Shown here: positions 1 through 10,023 of the stretch, one piece after another
Layout: the number at the start of each line of letters is the position of its first letter
Position numbering within the stretch: the stretch's first letter is position 1
Translations under genes and position numbers: made by a program
The notes under the pieces: generated by a model
What the model was told of the DNA's origin: nothing
Databases searched by the model: none
What the model saw: only the letters and a program-made list of their open reading frames with translations
Assembly (NCBI RefSeq): GCF_022808815.1
Contig: NZ_JAKZLC010000004.1
Location: 1-64,000, forward strand
Direction: 5' to 3'
DNA from: Geothrix paludis
Lineage (GTDB): Bacteria; Acidobacteriota; Holophagae; Holophagales; Holophagaceae
DNA length: 64,000 bases

Positions 1-881
1 GTCTCGCCCTGGCTCACGTTGCCTTCGGGATCGGTCTCCTGGAACTCGATGGCCGCGGGCCAGGAGCCCACGTCGGACCAGCGGAAGCGGGTGGGCACCA
101 CCGCCACCGTCTCGGCCTTCTCCATGAGTGCCACGTCGATGGCCACCTTGGGCAGCTGGCGGTAGGCGGCGCCGAGGGCCGCGGGATCGGCGCCGGCCGC
201 CACCCAGGCGTCCAGGGGCTTCAGCACTTCCGGCGCGTGCTTCGCCAGCCCCTCGCGGAAATCGGTCAGGGTCCACACGAACATGCCGGCGTTCCAGTAG
301 TGGCGGCCTGATTCGAGGTACTGGACCGCCACCTCCACCGGCGGCTTCTCGCGGAAGGCCACCACCTTCTGCACGGGGCCGTGGCCCTCGGATTCGATGT
401 AGCCGTAGCCCGTCTCCGGGTAGGTGGGCTTGATGCCGAAGGTGACCAGCTCATGCTCCCAGGCGGCATGCTTCACGGCCGTGTCCAGGTCCTCCAGAAA
501 CAGGTCCCGGTCGCCGATCCAGTGGTCCGCCGACAGCACGGCCATGACGCCGTGGGGCACCTTCCGCTCGATCTGAACCAGGGCCAGGGCCAGGCAGGGC
601 GCGGTGTTGCGGCCCTCGGGCTCCACGATCACGTTCTCCGGCGGCAGCTCGGGCAGCATGCGGCGCGTCTCGGCGGCCAGGTCCTCCGTGGTCACCACGA
701 AGATGCGCTCGGGGGCCACATGGCCGTCCAGGCGGCGCACGGTCTGGTGGAGCAGGGTCTCGGTGCCCACGATGGCCAGGAACTGCTTGGGGCGGGCGTT
801 GCGGCTACGGGGCCAGAACCGGGTCCCCCGCCCCCCGGCCATCACGACGGCGACCAGGGAATCCTTGTGGCTATCCGACAT
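1..881 (-). CDS. manC: mannose-1-phosphate guanylyltransferase, 3' end missing
   Basis: Makes GDP-mannose from mannose 1-phosphate and GTP, in the cytoplasm, for glycan synthesis. The first 293 codons are present and the C-terminus lies beyond the window. The nucleotidyltransferase signature GGRGTRFWP is at residues 16-24, followed by RPKQF. An EGRNTAP motif and an LSADHWI segment, both typical of the family, follow. The ATG at 881 has an AGGAGG ribosome site 5 nt upstream, which fixes the start. Whether an isomerase domain is fused (as in ManC/AlgA) cannot be told from this fragment, so the symbol is provisional. Confidence 0.88.
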   Translation of the reverse strand, partial: MSDSHKDSLVAVVMAGGRGTRFWPRSRNARPKQFLAIVGTETLLHQTVRRLDGHVAPERIFVVTTEDLAAETRRMLPELPPENVIVEPEGRNTAPCLALALVQIERKVPHGVMAVLSADHWIGDRDLFLEDLDTAVKHAAWEHELVTFGIKPTYPETGYGYIESEGHGPVQKVVAFREKPPVEVAVQYLESGRHYWNAGMFVWTLTDFREGLAKHAPEVLKPLDAWVAAGADPAALGAAYRQLPKVAIDVALMEKAETVAVVPTRFRWSDVGSWPAAIEFQETDPEGNVSQGE

Positions 882-946
882 CACCTGCCTCCTGCAATCC
901 TGCGACCTTCCAGGGGAACACAGGGGCCGCGCCCCTCACAAGCCAC

Positions 947-1915
947 CTAGCGTGAAAGGACGTCCACCAGATCGCTCAGGTCCTCCGGAGGCGCGGGCGG
1001 AGAATCGAGGATGCGGGCCAGGGGCTGGACCGCGAGGGCCCCGGCCACCTCGCCCAGGTAGAAGCCGCCCTTCCCCGCGTCCAGGAGCCGCACGGCCTCG
1101 GCGCCCCAGCGGCAGCCCCAGATGCGGTCCAGGGCGGAAGGACTCCCGCCCCGTTGGATGTGGCCGAGCACCACCACGCGCAGATCCAGGCCGTAGTCCC
1201 GGCGGAGCCGGTCGCCCACGGCCACGGCGCTGCCCAGGCCGTCGCCTTCGGCCACCACCACGATGGAGCTGCGCTTGCCCCGCAGCCAGTTGGCGTTGAG
1301 GCGCGCCACCAGGGCCTGGTAGGAGCCGTCCGGCGACTCGGGAAACAGCACGGCCTCGGCGCCGCAGGCCAGGGCCGTGTGGACGGCCAGCATGCCCGAG
1401 CTGCGCCCCATGACTTCCACCAGGAAGAGCCGTCCGTGGCTGGAGGCCGTGTCCCGGATGCGGTCGATGGCCTCCACTGCGGTGTTCAGGGCGGTGTCGA
1501 AACCCAGGGTGCGGTCCGTGCCGGGCAGGTCGTTGTCGATGGTGCCCGGAATGCCCGCGCAGGGGACGCCTTGCTCCCGGTGGAGGGCCTCGGCGGCCCG
1601 GAAGCTGCCATCCCCGCCGATGACCACCAGGGCCTGGATGCCCGCCTCCCGCAGGTTCACCGCGGCCTCGGCACGCCGGGCCGCCTCGTGGAACTCCGGG
1701 CAGCGGGCCGTGTGCAGCACCGTCCCCCCGCGCTGGAGGATGTTGGCGCAGGCGCGGCTGGGCATGGGGGCCCAGTCCTTCTCCAGCACCCCCTGGAAGC
1801 CGCGCCGGATGCCCCAGGCCTCATGCCCCAGGGCGTCCGCCTGGCGGACCGCCGCGCGGATGGCGGCATTCATGCCCGGAGCGTCCCCCCCGGAGGTGAG
1901 GACGCCGATCCTCAT
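947..1915 (-). CDS. pfkA: ATP-dependent 6-phosphofructokinase
   Basis: Phosphorylates fructose 6-phosphate in glycolysis. The 322-residue product has family length. GGDAPGMN lies at 9-16, the ATP-loop GGDGS at 100-104, catalytic TIDND at 125-129 and GRSSG at 170-174. Gly rather than Asp in GGDGS, and Gly rather than Lys before TIDND, point to ATP and not pyrophosphate as phosphoryl donor; this rests on family knowledge. The frame stays open far upstream, but the ATG at 1915 begins the conserved MRIGVLTSGGD and overlaps the stop of the upstream small gene by four bases (ATGA), so the two are probably translationally coupled. Confidence 0.95.
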   Translation of the reverse strand: MRIGVLTSGGDAPGMNAAIRAAVRQADALGHEAWGIRRGFQGVLEKDWAPMPSRACANILQRGGTVLHTARCPEFHEAARRAEAAVNLREAGIQALVVIGGDGSFRAAEALHREQGVPCAGIPGTIDNDLPGTDRTLGFDTALNTAVEAIDRIRDTASSHGRLFLVEVMGRSSGMLAVHTALACGAEAVLFPESPDGSYQALVARLNANWLRGKRSSIVVVAEGDGLGSAVAVGDRLRRDYGLDLRVVVLGHIQRGGSPSALDRIWGCRWGAEAVRLLDAGKGGFYLGEVAGALAVQPLARILDSPPAPPEDLSDLVDVLSR

Positions 1916-2226
1916 TTCGCCTTCCGGTGGGCCGGCAGCTTGGAGCGGGACACGGAGCCCCTGCCCTTGGCCGAGGCCGCCTTGCTCCGCTTGTGGGCCT
2001 TGCCCCTGACCCGCCGGCCCTTCCGCGTGTCCTTCACGTGGGCTTCCGGCGGCGGCAGGGGGGGTGGCTCGACGATGCCCCTGGGCACCGGCGGGAGGTC
2101 CCCCTCGGAGATGCCCTGGGCCGAGGCCCGCTGGGCCCGGATCTTCATCACGGGATCGTCCTGGGGCCGCGGGGCGGCCACCAGCCCCAGGGCCAGGCTG
2201 CTGATGAACAAGACGCGTCGCGGCAT
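1912..2226 (-). CDS. small secreted Lys/Arg-rich protein, unknown function
   Basis: A 104-residue product with an N-terminal hydrophobic signal-like segment (MPRRVLFISSLALGLVAA). A proline-rich middle and a very basic C-terminal half rich in Lys, Arg and Ser follow. The ATG at 2226 has AGGAGG 5 nt upstream, better placed than the ATG six codons earlier. Its stop overlaps the pfkA start. I recognise no domain. The basic tail could bind envelope polyanions or nucleic acid, which is speculation. It is probably real because of the strong ribosome site, signal peptide and coupling to pfkA. Confidence 0.6.
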   Translation of the reverse strand: MPRRVLFISSLALGLVAAPRPQDDPVMKIRAQRASAQGISEGDLPPVPRGIVEPPPLPPPEAHVKDTRKGRRVRGKAHKRSKAASAKGRGSVSRSKLPAHRKAK

Positions 2227-2338
2227 GGTCCCTCCTGTAATCAATTATCGCGCATCCGGACGGATGCGGCGCTCCACCTGTCCTGTGCGCCGCGTTTTGG
2301 ATTCGTCCCCCCGGCCCCCCTCGCGATAAACTTGCTGA

Positions 2339-4213
<1,875 letters not shown>

Positions 4214-4228
4214 TTCGCTCCCTGTGCG

Positions 4229-4260
4229 AAAAAAGCCCCGCCGCCGGCGGGGCTTTTTCG
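4229..4260 (+). terminator. intrinsic terminator after thiC
   Basis: An A-run is followed by the GC stem GCCCCGCCG/CGGCGGGGC and then TTTTT, 16 nt after the thiC stop. It is nearly symmetrical, so it could also work in reverse. Confidence 0.9.
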
Positions 4261-4307
4261 TGGATGGGCGCGTATCATCGGGGCGGTTTCTCATCCAGGA
4301 GGCAGTC

Positions 4308-4889
4308 ATGGCCGCGAAGAAGATCCTCATGCTCGTGGGCGATTTCGGAGAGGACTACGAAATCATGGTGCCCTTCCAGACTCTGCTGGCCGTGGGCCAC
4401 ACGGTCCACGCCGCGTGCCCCGACAAGAAGGCCGGCGAATCCGTGGCCACGGCCATCCACGACTTCGAAGGCCACCAGACCTACTCCGAAAAGCCCGGCC
4501 ACCGCTTCGCCCTCAACGCCACCTTCGCGGACGTCAAGCCGGACCAGTACGACGCCCTCGTGATCCCCGGCGGCCGCGCCCCCGAGTACCTGCGCCTCAA
4601 CCCCAAGGTGCTGGAGATCGTCCGCCACTTCTTCACCGCGAAGAAGCCCGTGGCCGCCATCTGCCACGGTGCCCAGATCCTCTCCGCCGCGGGCGTGCTC
4701 GAGGGCCGCACCTGCTCCGCCTATCCCGCCTGCCGCGCCGAAGTGGAAGTGGCCAAGGGGAAGTACGCCGACATCGCCATCGATGGCGCCGTCACGGACG
4801 GCAACCTCGTCACCGCCCCGGCATGGCCCGCCCATCCCGCCTGGATCGCCCAGTTCCTGCAGGTGCTGGGAACCCGCATCACCCTTTGA
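4308..4889 (+). CDS. DJ-1/PfpI family protein
   Basis: A 193-residue single-domain protein of the DJ-1/PfpI superfamily, whose members include deglycases, chaperones and proteases. The nucleophile elbow AICHG places the reactive Cys at 119, and a Glu at about position 15 (GDFGEDYE) fits the usual acid partner. The [12 protein letters not shown] segment matches the superfamily. The ATG at 4308 has AGGAGGC six bases upstream; an earlier in-frame start lies inside the thiC terminator and is rejected. Substrate unknown. It stands alone between the thiC terminator and the SAM riboswitch promoter. Confidence 0.88.
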   Translation: MAAKKILMLVGDFGEDYEIMVPFQTLLAVGHTVHAACPDKKAGESVATAIHDFEGHQTYSEKPGHRFALNATFADVKPDQYDALVIPGGRAPEYLRLNPKVLEIVRHFFTAKKPVAAICHGAQILSAAGVLEGRTCSAYPACRAEVEVAKGKYADIAIDGAVTDGNLVTAPAWPAHPAWIAQFLQVLGTRITL

Positions 4890-4915
4890 TCCGCGAGCCG
4901 GCCCTCAAATGCCTG

Positions 4916-4944
4916 TTGGCATACCTATCTTCTCTCTTCATACT
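4916..4944 (+). promoter_or_regulatory. sigma70-like promoter of the SAM riboswitch
   Basis: TTGGCA (4916-4921), a 17-nt spacer, then CATACT (4939-4944). It would start transcription near 4951, about 20 nt before the aptamer. Confidence 0.55.
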
Positions 4945-4971
4945 GGTCGTCCACAGGATCTTTGCCAGTTT

Positions 4972-5083
4972 CATCACGCGATATCCAGAAAGGTGGAGGG
5001 ACGGGCCCTGTGAAACCTTGGCAACCTGCGAGAGCAAGGTGCCAATTCCTGCCGCAAGCGATTGCGGAGAGATGCTGACGTGT
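4972..5083 (+). promoter_or_regulatory. SAM-I (S-box) riboswitch aptamer
   Basis: The conserved S-box core is present in order. AGAAAGGTGGAGGGAC starts at 4987, GGCCC...TGAAACC...GGCAACC follows, then AAGGTGCCAATTCCTGC at about 5035-5052, and the 3' strand GAGAGATG closes P1 with the 5' ATC (4983-4985). Outer P1 pairing may extend through CACG/CGTG. Known S-box RNAs bind S-adenosylmethionine and shut off methionine and cysteine genes. That agrees with the trans-sulfuration gene downstream. Confidence 0.93.
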
Positions 5084-5097
5084 CAGAAGCTGACATG

Positions 5098-5127
5098 CGA
5101 AGGGGCCCGAGAAATCGGGCCCCTTCG
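5098..5127 (+). terminator. expression-platform terminator hairpin of the SAM riboswitch
   Basis: A 13-bp perfect stem (CGAAGGGGCCCGA with TCGGGCCCCTTCG) and a GAAA loop follow the aptamer. The preceding segment at 5074-5096 contains two CTGAC copies and a GTCAG that could form alternative pairings. The usual T-tract is absent: only TT follows before the palindromic element begins at 5130. Confidence 0.75.
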
Positions 5128-5129
5128 TT

Positions 5130-5401
5130 AGAGTGCCTAACCAAACCCCGACCGGGCCGCGAGAAAGCCAGGCGGGATGCACCGCAAGGAAGGGCCCGCA
5201 GGGCGATGTGGTTCATCGTTCAAGGGCCGTGACGCCGCGGGGCGCCCACCTGGCTTTCTCCCTCCGGGCGAGGGCCAGCGGGCGTCGCGGTGCCGCGTCA
5301 CGCTCGTCGCGCGTAGTACCCGCTACGCGTCTCCTCGCGTTCCTCGCCTCGCTCGCCCGGTGGCCCTCGCGCGGCCCCGTGGGGGTTTGGTTAGGCACTC
5401 T
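5130..5401. repeat. 272-bp palindromic element folding as a three-way junction
   Basis: Outer arms 5130-5160 and 5371-5401 are inverted repeats matching at 29 of 31 positions (AGAGTGCCTAACCAAACCCC...). Directly inside, 5161-5176 pairs with 5245-5260 (15/16), closing a 100-nt arm. Then 5268-5284 pairs with 5354-5370 (16/17), closing a second arm whose interior holds a 7-bp hairpin (5310-5329). The arms abut with almost no gap, giving a cloverleaf on either strand. No target-site duplication and no plausible gene are visible. It resembles a MITE or REP-like element inserted between riboswitch and gene. Confidence 0.85.
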
Positions 5402-5451
5402 GATTTGGATCGCAGTGGAACGACGGAGGTCCTCCCTTTCCGGAGGCTCCC

Positions 5452-6720
5452 TTGAGCGAGCATTACCTCGATACCAACGTGCCGGGCAACCCGGCCTACC
5501 ACTTCACCATCCTGCCCCCGGCGCGGGAGAGCGAGGCCGGCTGGATCCACCGGGCCGGGCTGGTGCCGGACGCGGGCCTGGGCACCCAGTGCGTGCACGC
5601 GGGCGTGCAACCCGATCCGGCCTATGGGTCGGTCATGCCGCCGCTGTACCTCTCGTCCACCTTCGCGTTCAAAGACATCTGCACCAACGCCGGCTACGAC
5701 TACACCCGCAGCGGCAACCCCACCCGAGCGGCCCTGGAGGAAGCCCTCGCCCTGCTGGAGGGCGGCCACGGCGCCACCTGCACCAGCACGGGCATGAGCG
5801 CCATCCTCGTGGCGCTGAACCTGCTGCCCCACGGCAGCCACCTCGTCTGCACCGTGGACTGCTACGGCGGCACCTTCCGCCTGCTGGAGCACGCCAAGCG
5901 CTTCTACGGCCTGGAGGTCACCTACCTCGACCTCGCAGACCTGGACGCGGTGGCGGCAGCCATCCGGCCCAACACACGCCTCATCTGGATCGAGTCGCCC
6001 TCGAACCCCCTGCTGCGCCTCACGGACATCGCCGCTGTGGCGGAGCTGGCCCACCGCCAGCCGGACTGCCTGGTGGCCGTGGACAACACCTTCCTCTCGC
6101 CCTACCTCCAGCGCCCCTTCGAGCTGGGCGCCGACCTCGTCATCCACTCCACGACCAAGTACCTCAACGGCCACAGCGACGTGGTGGGTGGCGCCGTGGT
6201 GGCGGGGCCAGGCTGCCTGGCCCTCACCCAGCAGATCCAGAGCGTGAACAACCTGCTGGGCACCTCGCAGGCGCCCCACGACTGCTTCCTGGTGCTGCGT
6301 GGTCTGAAGACGCTGCCGCTGCGCATGCGCCAGCACGAGGCCACGGCTCAGGTGCTGGCGGAGTTCCTGGCCGCTCATCCCGCCGTGGGGAAGGTCCACT
6401 ACCCGGGCCTGCCCGGCCACCCGCAGCACGGGCTGGCAAAGCGGCAGCAGCGCGGCTTCGGCGCCATGCTCAGCTTCGAGCTGAAAGAGGGCGGTACCGA
6501 ACGCCTGAACCACGTGCTCCGGAAGCTGCGCTGGTTCACGCTGGCCGAGAGCCTGGGCGGCGTGGAGTCGCTGGTGGCCCACCCGGCCTCCATGACCCAC
6601 GCCTCCATGACGCCCGAGGCCCGGCACCGCGCCGGCATCAGCGACGACCTCGTCCGGCTTTCCGTGGGCCTGGAGGACGTACAGGACCTGCGCGCGGACC
6701 TGGCCCAGGCCCTGGCCTGA
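5452..6720 (+). CDS. metB: PLP-dependent trans-sulfuration enzyme (cystathionine gamma-synthase / gamma-lyase type)
   Basis: Member of the Cys/Met metabolism PLP family, acting on homoserine esters or cystathionine in methionine/cysteine synthesis. The 422-residue product has the phosphate-binding YTRSGNPT (84-91), Asp211 in VDNTF for the pyridine nitrogen, and Schiff-base Lys236 in HSTTKYLNG. The first 45 or so residues extend beyond most homologues. The start is TTG at 5452 with GGAGG seven bases upstream; no ATG is better placed. Control by the upstream SAM riboswitch favours a methionine-synthetic role. The family does not separate gamma-synthase, sulfhydrylase and gamma-lyase by motif, so the symbol is tentative. 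Confidence 0.85.
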   Translation: MSEHYLDTNVPGNPAYHFTILPPARESEAGWIHRAGLVPDAGLGTQCVHAGVQPDPAYGSVMPPLYLSSTFAFKDICTNAGYDYTRSGNPTRAALEEALALLEGGHGATCTSTGMSAILVALNLLPHGSHLVCTVDCYGGTFRLLEHAKRFYGLEVTYLDLADLDAVAAAIRPNTRLIWIESPSNPLLRLTDIAAVAELAHRQPDCLVAVDNTFLSPYLQRPFELGADLVIHSTTKYLNGHSDVVGGAVVAGPGCLALTQQIQSVNNLLGTSQAPHDCFLVLRGLKTLPLRMRQHEATAQVLAEFLAAHPAVGKVHYPGLPGHPQHGLAKRQQRGFGAMLSFELKEGGTERLNHVLRKLRWFTLAESLGGVESLVAHPASMTHASMTPEARHRAGISDDLVRLSVGLEDVQDLRADLAQALA

Positions 6721-6740
6721 ACCCAAGACTTCAACAACCT

Positions 6741-6877
6741 CCACGAAGGGCACGAAGAAGCAATCTAAAGGCCACGAAGAGGGGCACCAGCGTTCCGTCC
6801 TAGGACATCCGGGCTCTGGCCCCCGATCGCGCATCGCGCGAGCGGCTTCGTGTTCTTCGTGGTGATCTTTTTCTGCC
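6741..6877. repeat. purine-word inverted repeat between convergent genes
   Basis: CCACGAAGGGCACGAAG near 6741 is inverted as CTTCGTGTTCTTCGTGG at 6846-6862 (15/17). A third partial copy of CCACGAAGAG sits at 6772. A T-rich run (CTTTTTCTG) follows the right arm. Lying between the 3' ends of metB and the FKBP gene, it could act as a bidirectional terminator. Confidence 0.6.
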
Positions 6878-6886
6878 GATGTGGAG

Positions 6887-7330
6887 CTACTGGACCCCCA
6901 GCAGCTCCACATCGAAGATCAGGTCGGCGTTGGGCGGGATGTCCCCACCCGCGCCACGGGCGCCGTACCCCAGCGCCGCAGGGATGTAGAGGGTGCGCTT
7001 GCCGCCCACCTTCATGGTCATGAGCCCTTCGTCCCAGCCCTTGATGACGCGGCCCACGCCGATGGGGATGGCCAGCGGCTCGCCGCGGTCCACGGAGCTG
7101 TCGAATTTCTTCCCCTTCTTCCCGTGATCCGAGAGCCAGCCCGTGTAGTGGACGAGGCAGCGCTGGCCCCGCTGGGGCGCGGCTCCCGTGCCCACCTTCG
7201 TGTCCACGTACTTCAACCCGCTGGCCGTGGTGACCAGGGCGGGCGCCTTCACCTTGGGGCGCCCAGCCGACTGGGCGGGAGTCGCCAGCGTCAGCAGGGC
7301 GAGAGACCAGACTGGCATTGCATGGGGCAT
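6887..7330 (-). CDS. secreted FKBP-type peptidyl-prolyl isomerase
   Basis: Catalyses proline cis-trans isomerisation, here probably in the periplasm because the protein begins with a signal peptide (cleavage near ATPAQSA, residues 17-23). One FKBP domain covers about residues 38-147, with the family segments VHYTGWL, FDSS, VIKGWDEGL and IPPNADLIFDVELL. The 147-residue length is normal for single-domain secreted FKBPs. The ATG at 7330 has GGAG nine bases upstream. It is monocistronic and convergent with metB. Confidence 0.93.
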   Translation of the reverse strand: MPHAMPVWSLALLTLATPAQSAGRPKVKAPALVTTASGLKYVDTKVGTGAAPQRGQRCLVHYTGWLSDHGKKGKKFDSSVDRGEPLAIPIGVGRVIKGWDEGLMTMKVGGKRTLYIPAALGYGARGAGGDIPPNADLIFDVELLGVQ

Positions 7331-7899
7331 GGGGATCTCCTCTGAAACGGGTGTGATGACAGGCCCCGCCGTTCAAGTCTGCCAGAGGATGCGCCCGCGG
7401 GCCGGCCGCCCTCCGCCTGACGCACCCTGCCCCGCAGGGCCCTCCTGCTCCTCGCGGCGCTCGCCCGCTGAGTCGGGACCTCCAGGGATTCAAAATCCCT
7501 TTCAGTTTGGGCTCCGCAGTGAATCCGGCCGACCGACTTCCCGGTGAGAGGCATCTACAGATCCTCTGGGAACAGGCCACAAACAGAGAATGGCGCGGAA
7601 ATCAAATCGCCCTGATGGATCTGGTGGACGTCCAAAGACCAGCCAGCCGTCATTACGGCACTCGGTCTCGGCCGGATTCCCTGGGGAAGGATCAGGGAAC
7701 AGCTCGAGACGAAACAGGGAACACCGCTAGCTGGAGATGAAAAACTTCAGTAATAGCCCACAGCCCCTTGCGTGGAAGAGGCGCGCCCGACCCGGATCCG
7801 GAGGGGTTGGAGAGGTCCACTCCATGGGATCGGCCCGGCGATCAGTCATCACCGACATGGACTAGGGATTGGAAAACGACAGGTGCTGGGATCCGCCGT
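7331..7899. other. 569-bp region without recognisable genes
   Basis: Short open frames here lack ribosome sites and family resemblance. I found no tRNA fold, no terminator and no convincing repeat. The part from 7540 to 7790 is less GC-rich than its surroundings and may be remnant DNA. Confidence 0.4.
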
Positions 7900-8607
7900 T
7901 CAGGCCGCATCCTGGAAAATCAGGCCTAGCACATGGCGCCGCCCGGCCCGCACCTCGCTCACGCCGTGCCGCACGTGCACCTGGTGGAAGCCGCGTTCTC
8001 CGCGACCAGGCCGGACGTGGCTCGGGAAGATCAGGGCCTCGCCCTGGGCCGGGCGGAAGGCCAGGCCTCGAGACTGGGCCCGGGGGTGCTGCTCCACCAG
8101 CAGGAATTCGCCGCCCTCGTAGTCCAGCCCGGGATCATCCAGGAAGACCGCCATCTGCAGCGGAAAGGTGAGGTCCCCGTAGAGATCCTGGTGCAGGCAG
8201 TTGTGGTCGCCGGGGCCGTAGCGCAGGAGCAGGGGCGTAGGACGCGTCTGCCCTGCGGCGACGCAGGCCTCCAGGAAGGCCGCATGGGTGGGCGGATACC
8301 GCACCGGCTGGCGCAGAGCCTCCATCCAGGCATTCGCCAGGGAGGCCAACCGGGCGTAGACCTCCGAGCGCAGGACCTGCACCAGGGACGGCAGAGGTGC
8401 GGCAAAGTACTTGTATTCCCCCTTTCCGAAGCGGTGGCGGGCCATGTCGATGCGGCTGCGGAAGACCCCTGTGTCGTAGGTTGCGACAAGCTTCCTGCAG
8501 GCTCCAGGTGCCAGCAAACCGGGAATTCGGGCCACGCCGCGAGACCAGAGCTCCTCCTGGACCCGATCCCAGGGAAGGGTGTGGACGTCGGGGCTCAAGG
8601 GGTGCAT
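7900..8607 (-). CDS. 2-oxoglutarate/Fe(II)-dependent oxygenase
   Basis: A 235-residue 2OG-Fe(II) dioxygenase of the prolyl-4-hydroxylase-like group. The iron ligands HQD lie at 139-141, with the distal His at 211 or 214 and a 2OG-binding Arg in the following SEVRAGRRH segment. GEFLLVEQ and GEALIFPSH match the jelly-roll core. The ATG at 8607 is preceded by AGGAGC at seven bases; a GTG one codon earlier is possible. The substrate could be protein, nucleic acid or small molecule. No operon partner is visible. Confidence 0.85.
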   Translation of the reverse strand: MHPLSPDVHTLPWDRVQEELWSRGVARIPGLLAPGACRKLVATYDTGVFRSRIDMARHRFGKGEYKYFAAPLPSLVQVLRSEVYARLASLANAWMEALRQPVRYPPTHAAFLEACVAAGQTRPTPLLLRYGPGDHNCLHQDLYGDLTFPLQMAVFLDDPGLDYEGGEFLLVEQHPRAQSRGLAFRPAQGEALIFPSHVRPGRGERGFHQVHVRHGVSEVRAGRRHVLGLIFQDAA

Positions 8608-8778
8608 CACGGAAGCTCCTGGGTCGTCCTGCGTCGAAGGTGGAGTGTGCGGGATCCGCGACCCACCCGTTTGTTACGCCGAGTGCGGTTGAGACGAGTC
8701 GCCCAGGTCTTCATGAAGCCCCCGTCACCAGGAGATGGATGAGTCCTTGGGAATCGCCTGGCACCGGCCGGGTCGCCG

Positions 8779-9576
8779 TCATCCAAGAAAGGACCCGCCC
8801 GAGACGTCCAGGTACTGGCCCGTGATCCAGCGGCTGTCGGGACCAGCGAGGAATGCCGCCGCATCAGCCACCTCCTCGACCGTTCCCACTCGGCCGAGGG
8901 CGGACAGGGATTCCACGTAGCGCCGGTTCCCGGAGTCGCTCAGCAGTTGGGCATTCATGTCCGTATCGATGACGCCTGGGGCGAGCGCGTTCACCGTGAT
9001 ACCGCGTGGACCGAGTTCCTTCGCCAGCAGCAGGCTCAGCGTGTCGATGGCCCCCTTGGTCATGGCGTAGGCCGCCTCCGGAGGGTAGGCCATGCGCGTC
9101 ACCAGCGAGGACAGGTTGATGATCCTGCCGCCGTCGCGGAGCCTGGGGACCAGGGCCTGCAGCAGGAAGAAGGGAGCCTTCACGTTCACCGCGAACACTT
9201 CGTCGAAGGCGGCCTCCGTCGTCGCGCCCAGAGTTCCCTGGGAGGCGATCCCCGCGTTGTTGATGAGGATGTCCAGCCCGGTGGAACCCAGCCGTCCGAG
9301 GAGCCCTTTCTCCAGTTCCCGGACGAGGCGCTCGATTCCCGTCATCGTGCCCAGATCGGCCTGGATGGCCCAGGCCGCTCCCGAGGCCCCTTCGATCTCT
9401 TCCACCAGGGCCTGGGCGGAGGCCTCCTCGTGCCGGTAGTGGATCACCGTGAAGGCACCTTCCCGGGCCAGGCGCAGGGCGATGGCCCTCCCGATCCCCC
9501 GACTCGCGCCCGTCACCAGCGCGACCTTGCCTCCCAGGCGCCTGCCCTGGATCCCGTATTCCAGCCCTGCGTTCAT
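8779..9576 (-). CDS. SDR family NAD(P)-dependent oxidoreductase
   Basis: A classical short-chain dehydrogenase of 265 residues. It has the cofactor motif TGASRGIG (22-29), structural NNAG (106-109), and the catalytic Ser 156/157, Tyr170 and Lys174 in YAMTK. The C-terminal GQYLDVSGG is typical. It resembles 3-oxoacyl-ACP reductase-like members, but the substrate cannot be assigned. The ATG at 9576 has GGAGCG four bases upstream; the open frame extends 20 codons further without a better start. Confidence 0.92.
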   Translation of the reverse strand: MNAGLEYGIQGRRLGGKVALVTGASRGIGRAIALRLAREGAFTVIHYRHEEASAQALVEEIEGASGAAWAIQADLGTMTGIERLVRELEKGLLGRLGSTGLDILINNAGIASQGTLGATTEAAFDEVFAVNVKAPFFLLQALVPRLRDGGRIINLSSLVTRMAYPPEAAYAMTKGAIDTLSLLLAKELGPRGITVNALAPGVIDTDMNAQLLSDSGNRRYVESLSALGRVGTVEEVADAAAFLAGPDSRWITGQYLDVSGGSFLG

Positions 9577-9855
9577 GATCGCTCCTTCGCTGAGGGAGCC
9601 CGGGAGGGCCCGCCCCCACCGTCCCGGAAAGAACATCGCCCTGCATTCCGATCCTTGCGGCCGTATGCGGGTTGAGATCGGTGCGTTCTCAGACTGGAGG
9701 AGTCAGTCGAAGCGCAGATCGGCCAGGTTCAACCGTCAGCGCTTCGAGGAACCGTCCGATGGAGGCGCTCAGGTCGACTACTGGTTCGAGGAATCCCTGA
9801 CGCCCGGGCGCTGCGGGGATTCCAGCCTCTACCTCGGCGCTGCCCCGATAATCAA
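9577..9855. other. intergenic stretch without recognised content
   Basis: No supported gene, RNA or repeat. It separates the SDR gene from the tRNA-tail repeats at the integration site. Confidence 0.4.
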
Positions 9856-9880
9856 ACGCCCCACCGAGCTGGTGGGGCGT
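9856..9880 (-). terminator. terminator next to the degenerate tRNA tail
   Basis: A 10-bp stem (ACGCCCCACC/GGTGGGGCGT) with a 5-nt loop, followed on the minus strand by TTTGATTA. Its position relative to the tRNA tail at 9887 mirrors the terminator behind the intact tRNA-Asn. Confidence 0.65.
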
Positions 9881-9886
9881 CTTGTC

Positions 9887-9912
9887 TGGCTCCGGAGGGG
9901 GGATTTGAACCC
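9887..9912 (-). repeat. degenerate tRNA-Asn 3'-end copy (older attachment site?)
   Basis: TGGCTCCGGAG followed by GATTTGAACCC matches the 3' tail of tRNA-Asn, including encoded CCA, with one substitution within 26 bp. The T-stem beyond it does not pair and no tRNA body follows. It lies 181 bp outside the left island repeat. The segment 9887-10020 is also an imperfect palindrome, with a second T-loop-like GGGGTCCAAATCC at about 10000 on the plus strand. Confidence 0.6.
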
Positions 9913-10023
9913 GTTGCCGGCGACCACTCGCGCTTCATCCGTTCCGGCAGCGCCCCGCGCTGCCGGAGCGGCGCGCTCGCGGGCCGGCTGTCACTCGGGG
10001 GTCCAAATCCGCCAGATCCTAGC

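Noticed and set aside
5133-6803. Long rightward open frame across the palindromic element and metB
   Set aside because: It is out of frame with metB and Arg/Pro/Gly-rich, typical of antisense or shifted frames in GC-rich DNA.
7400-7530. Possible tRNA (GGGATTCAAAATCCC T-arm-like)
   Set aside because: No acceptor stem, D-arm or anticodon arm can be built on either strand.
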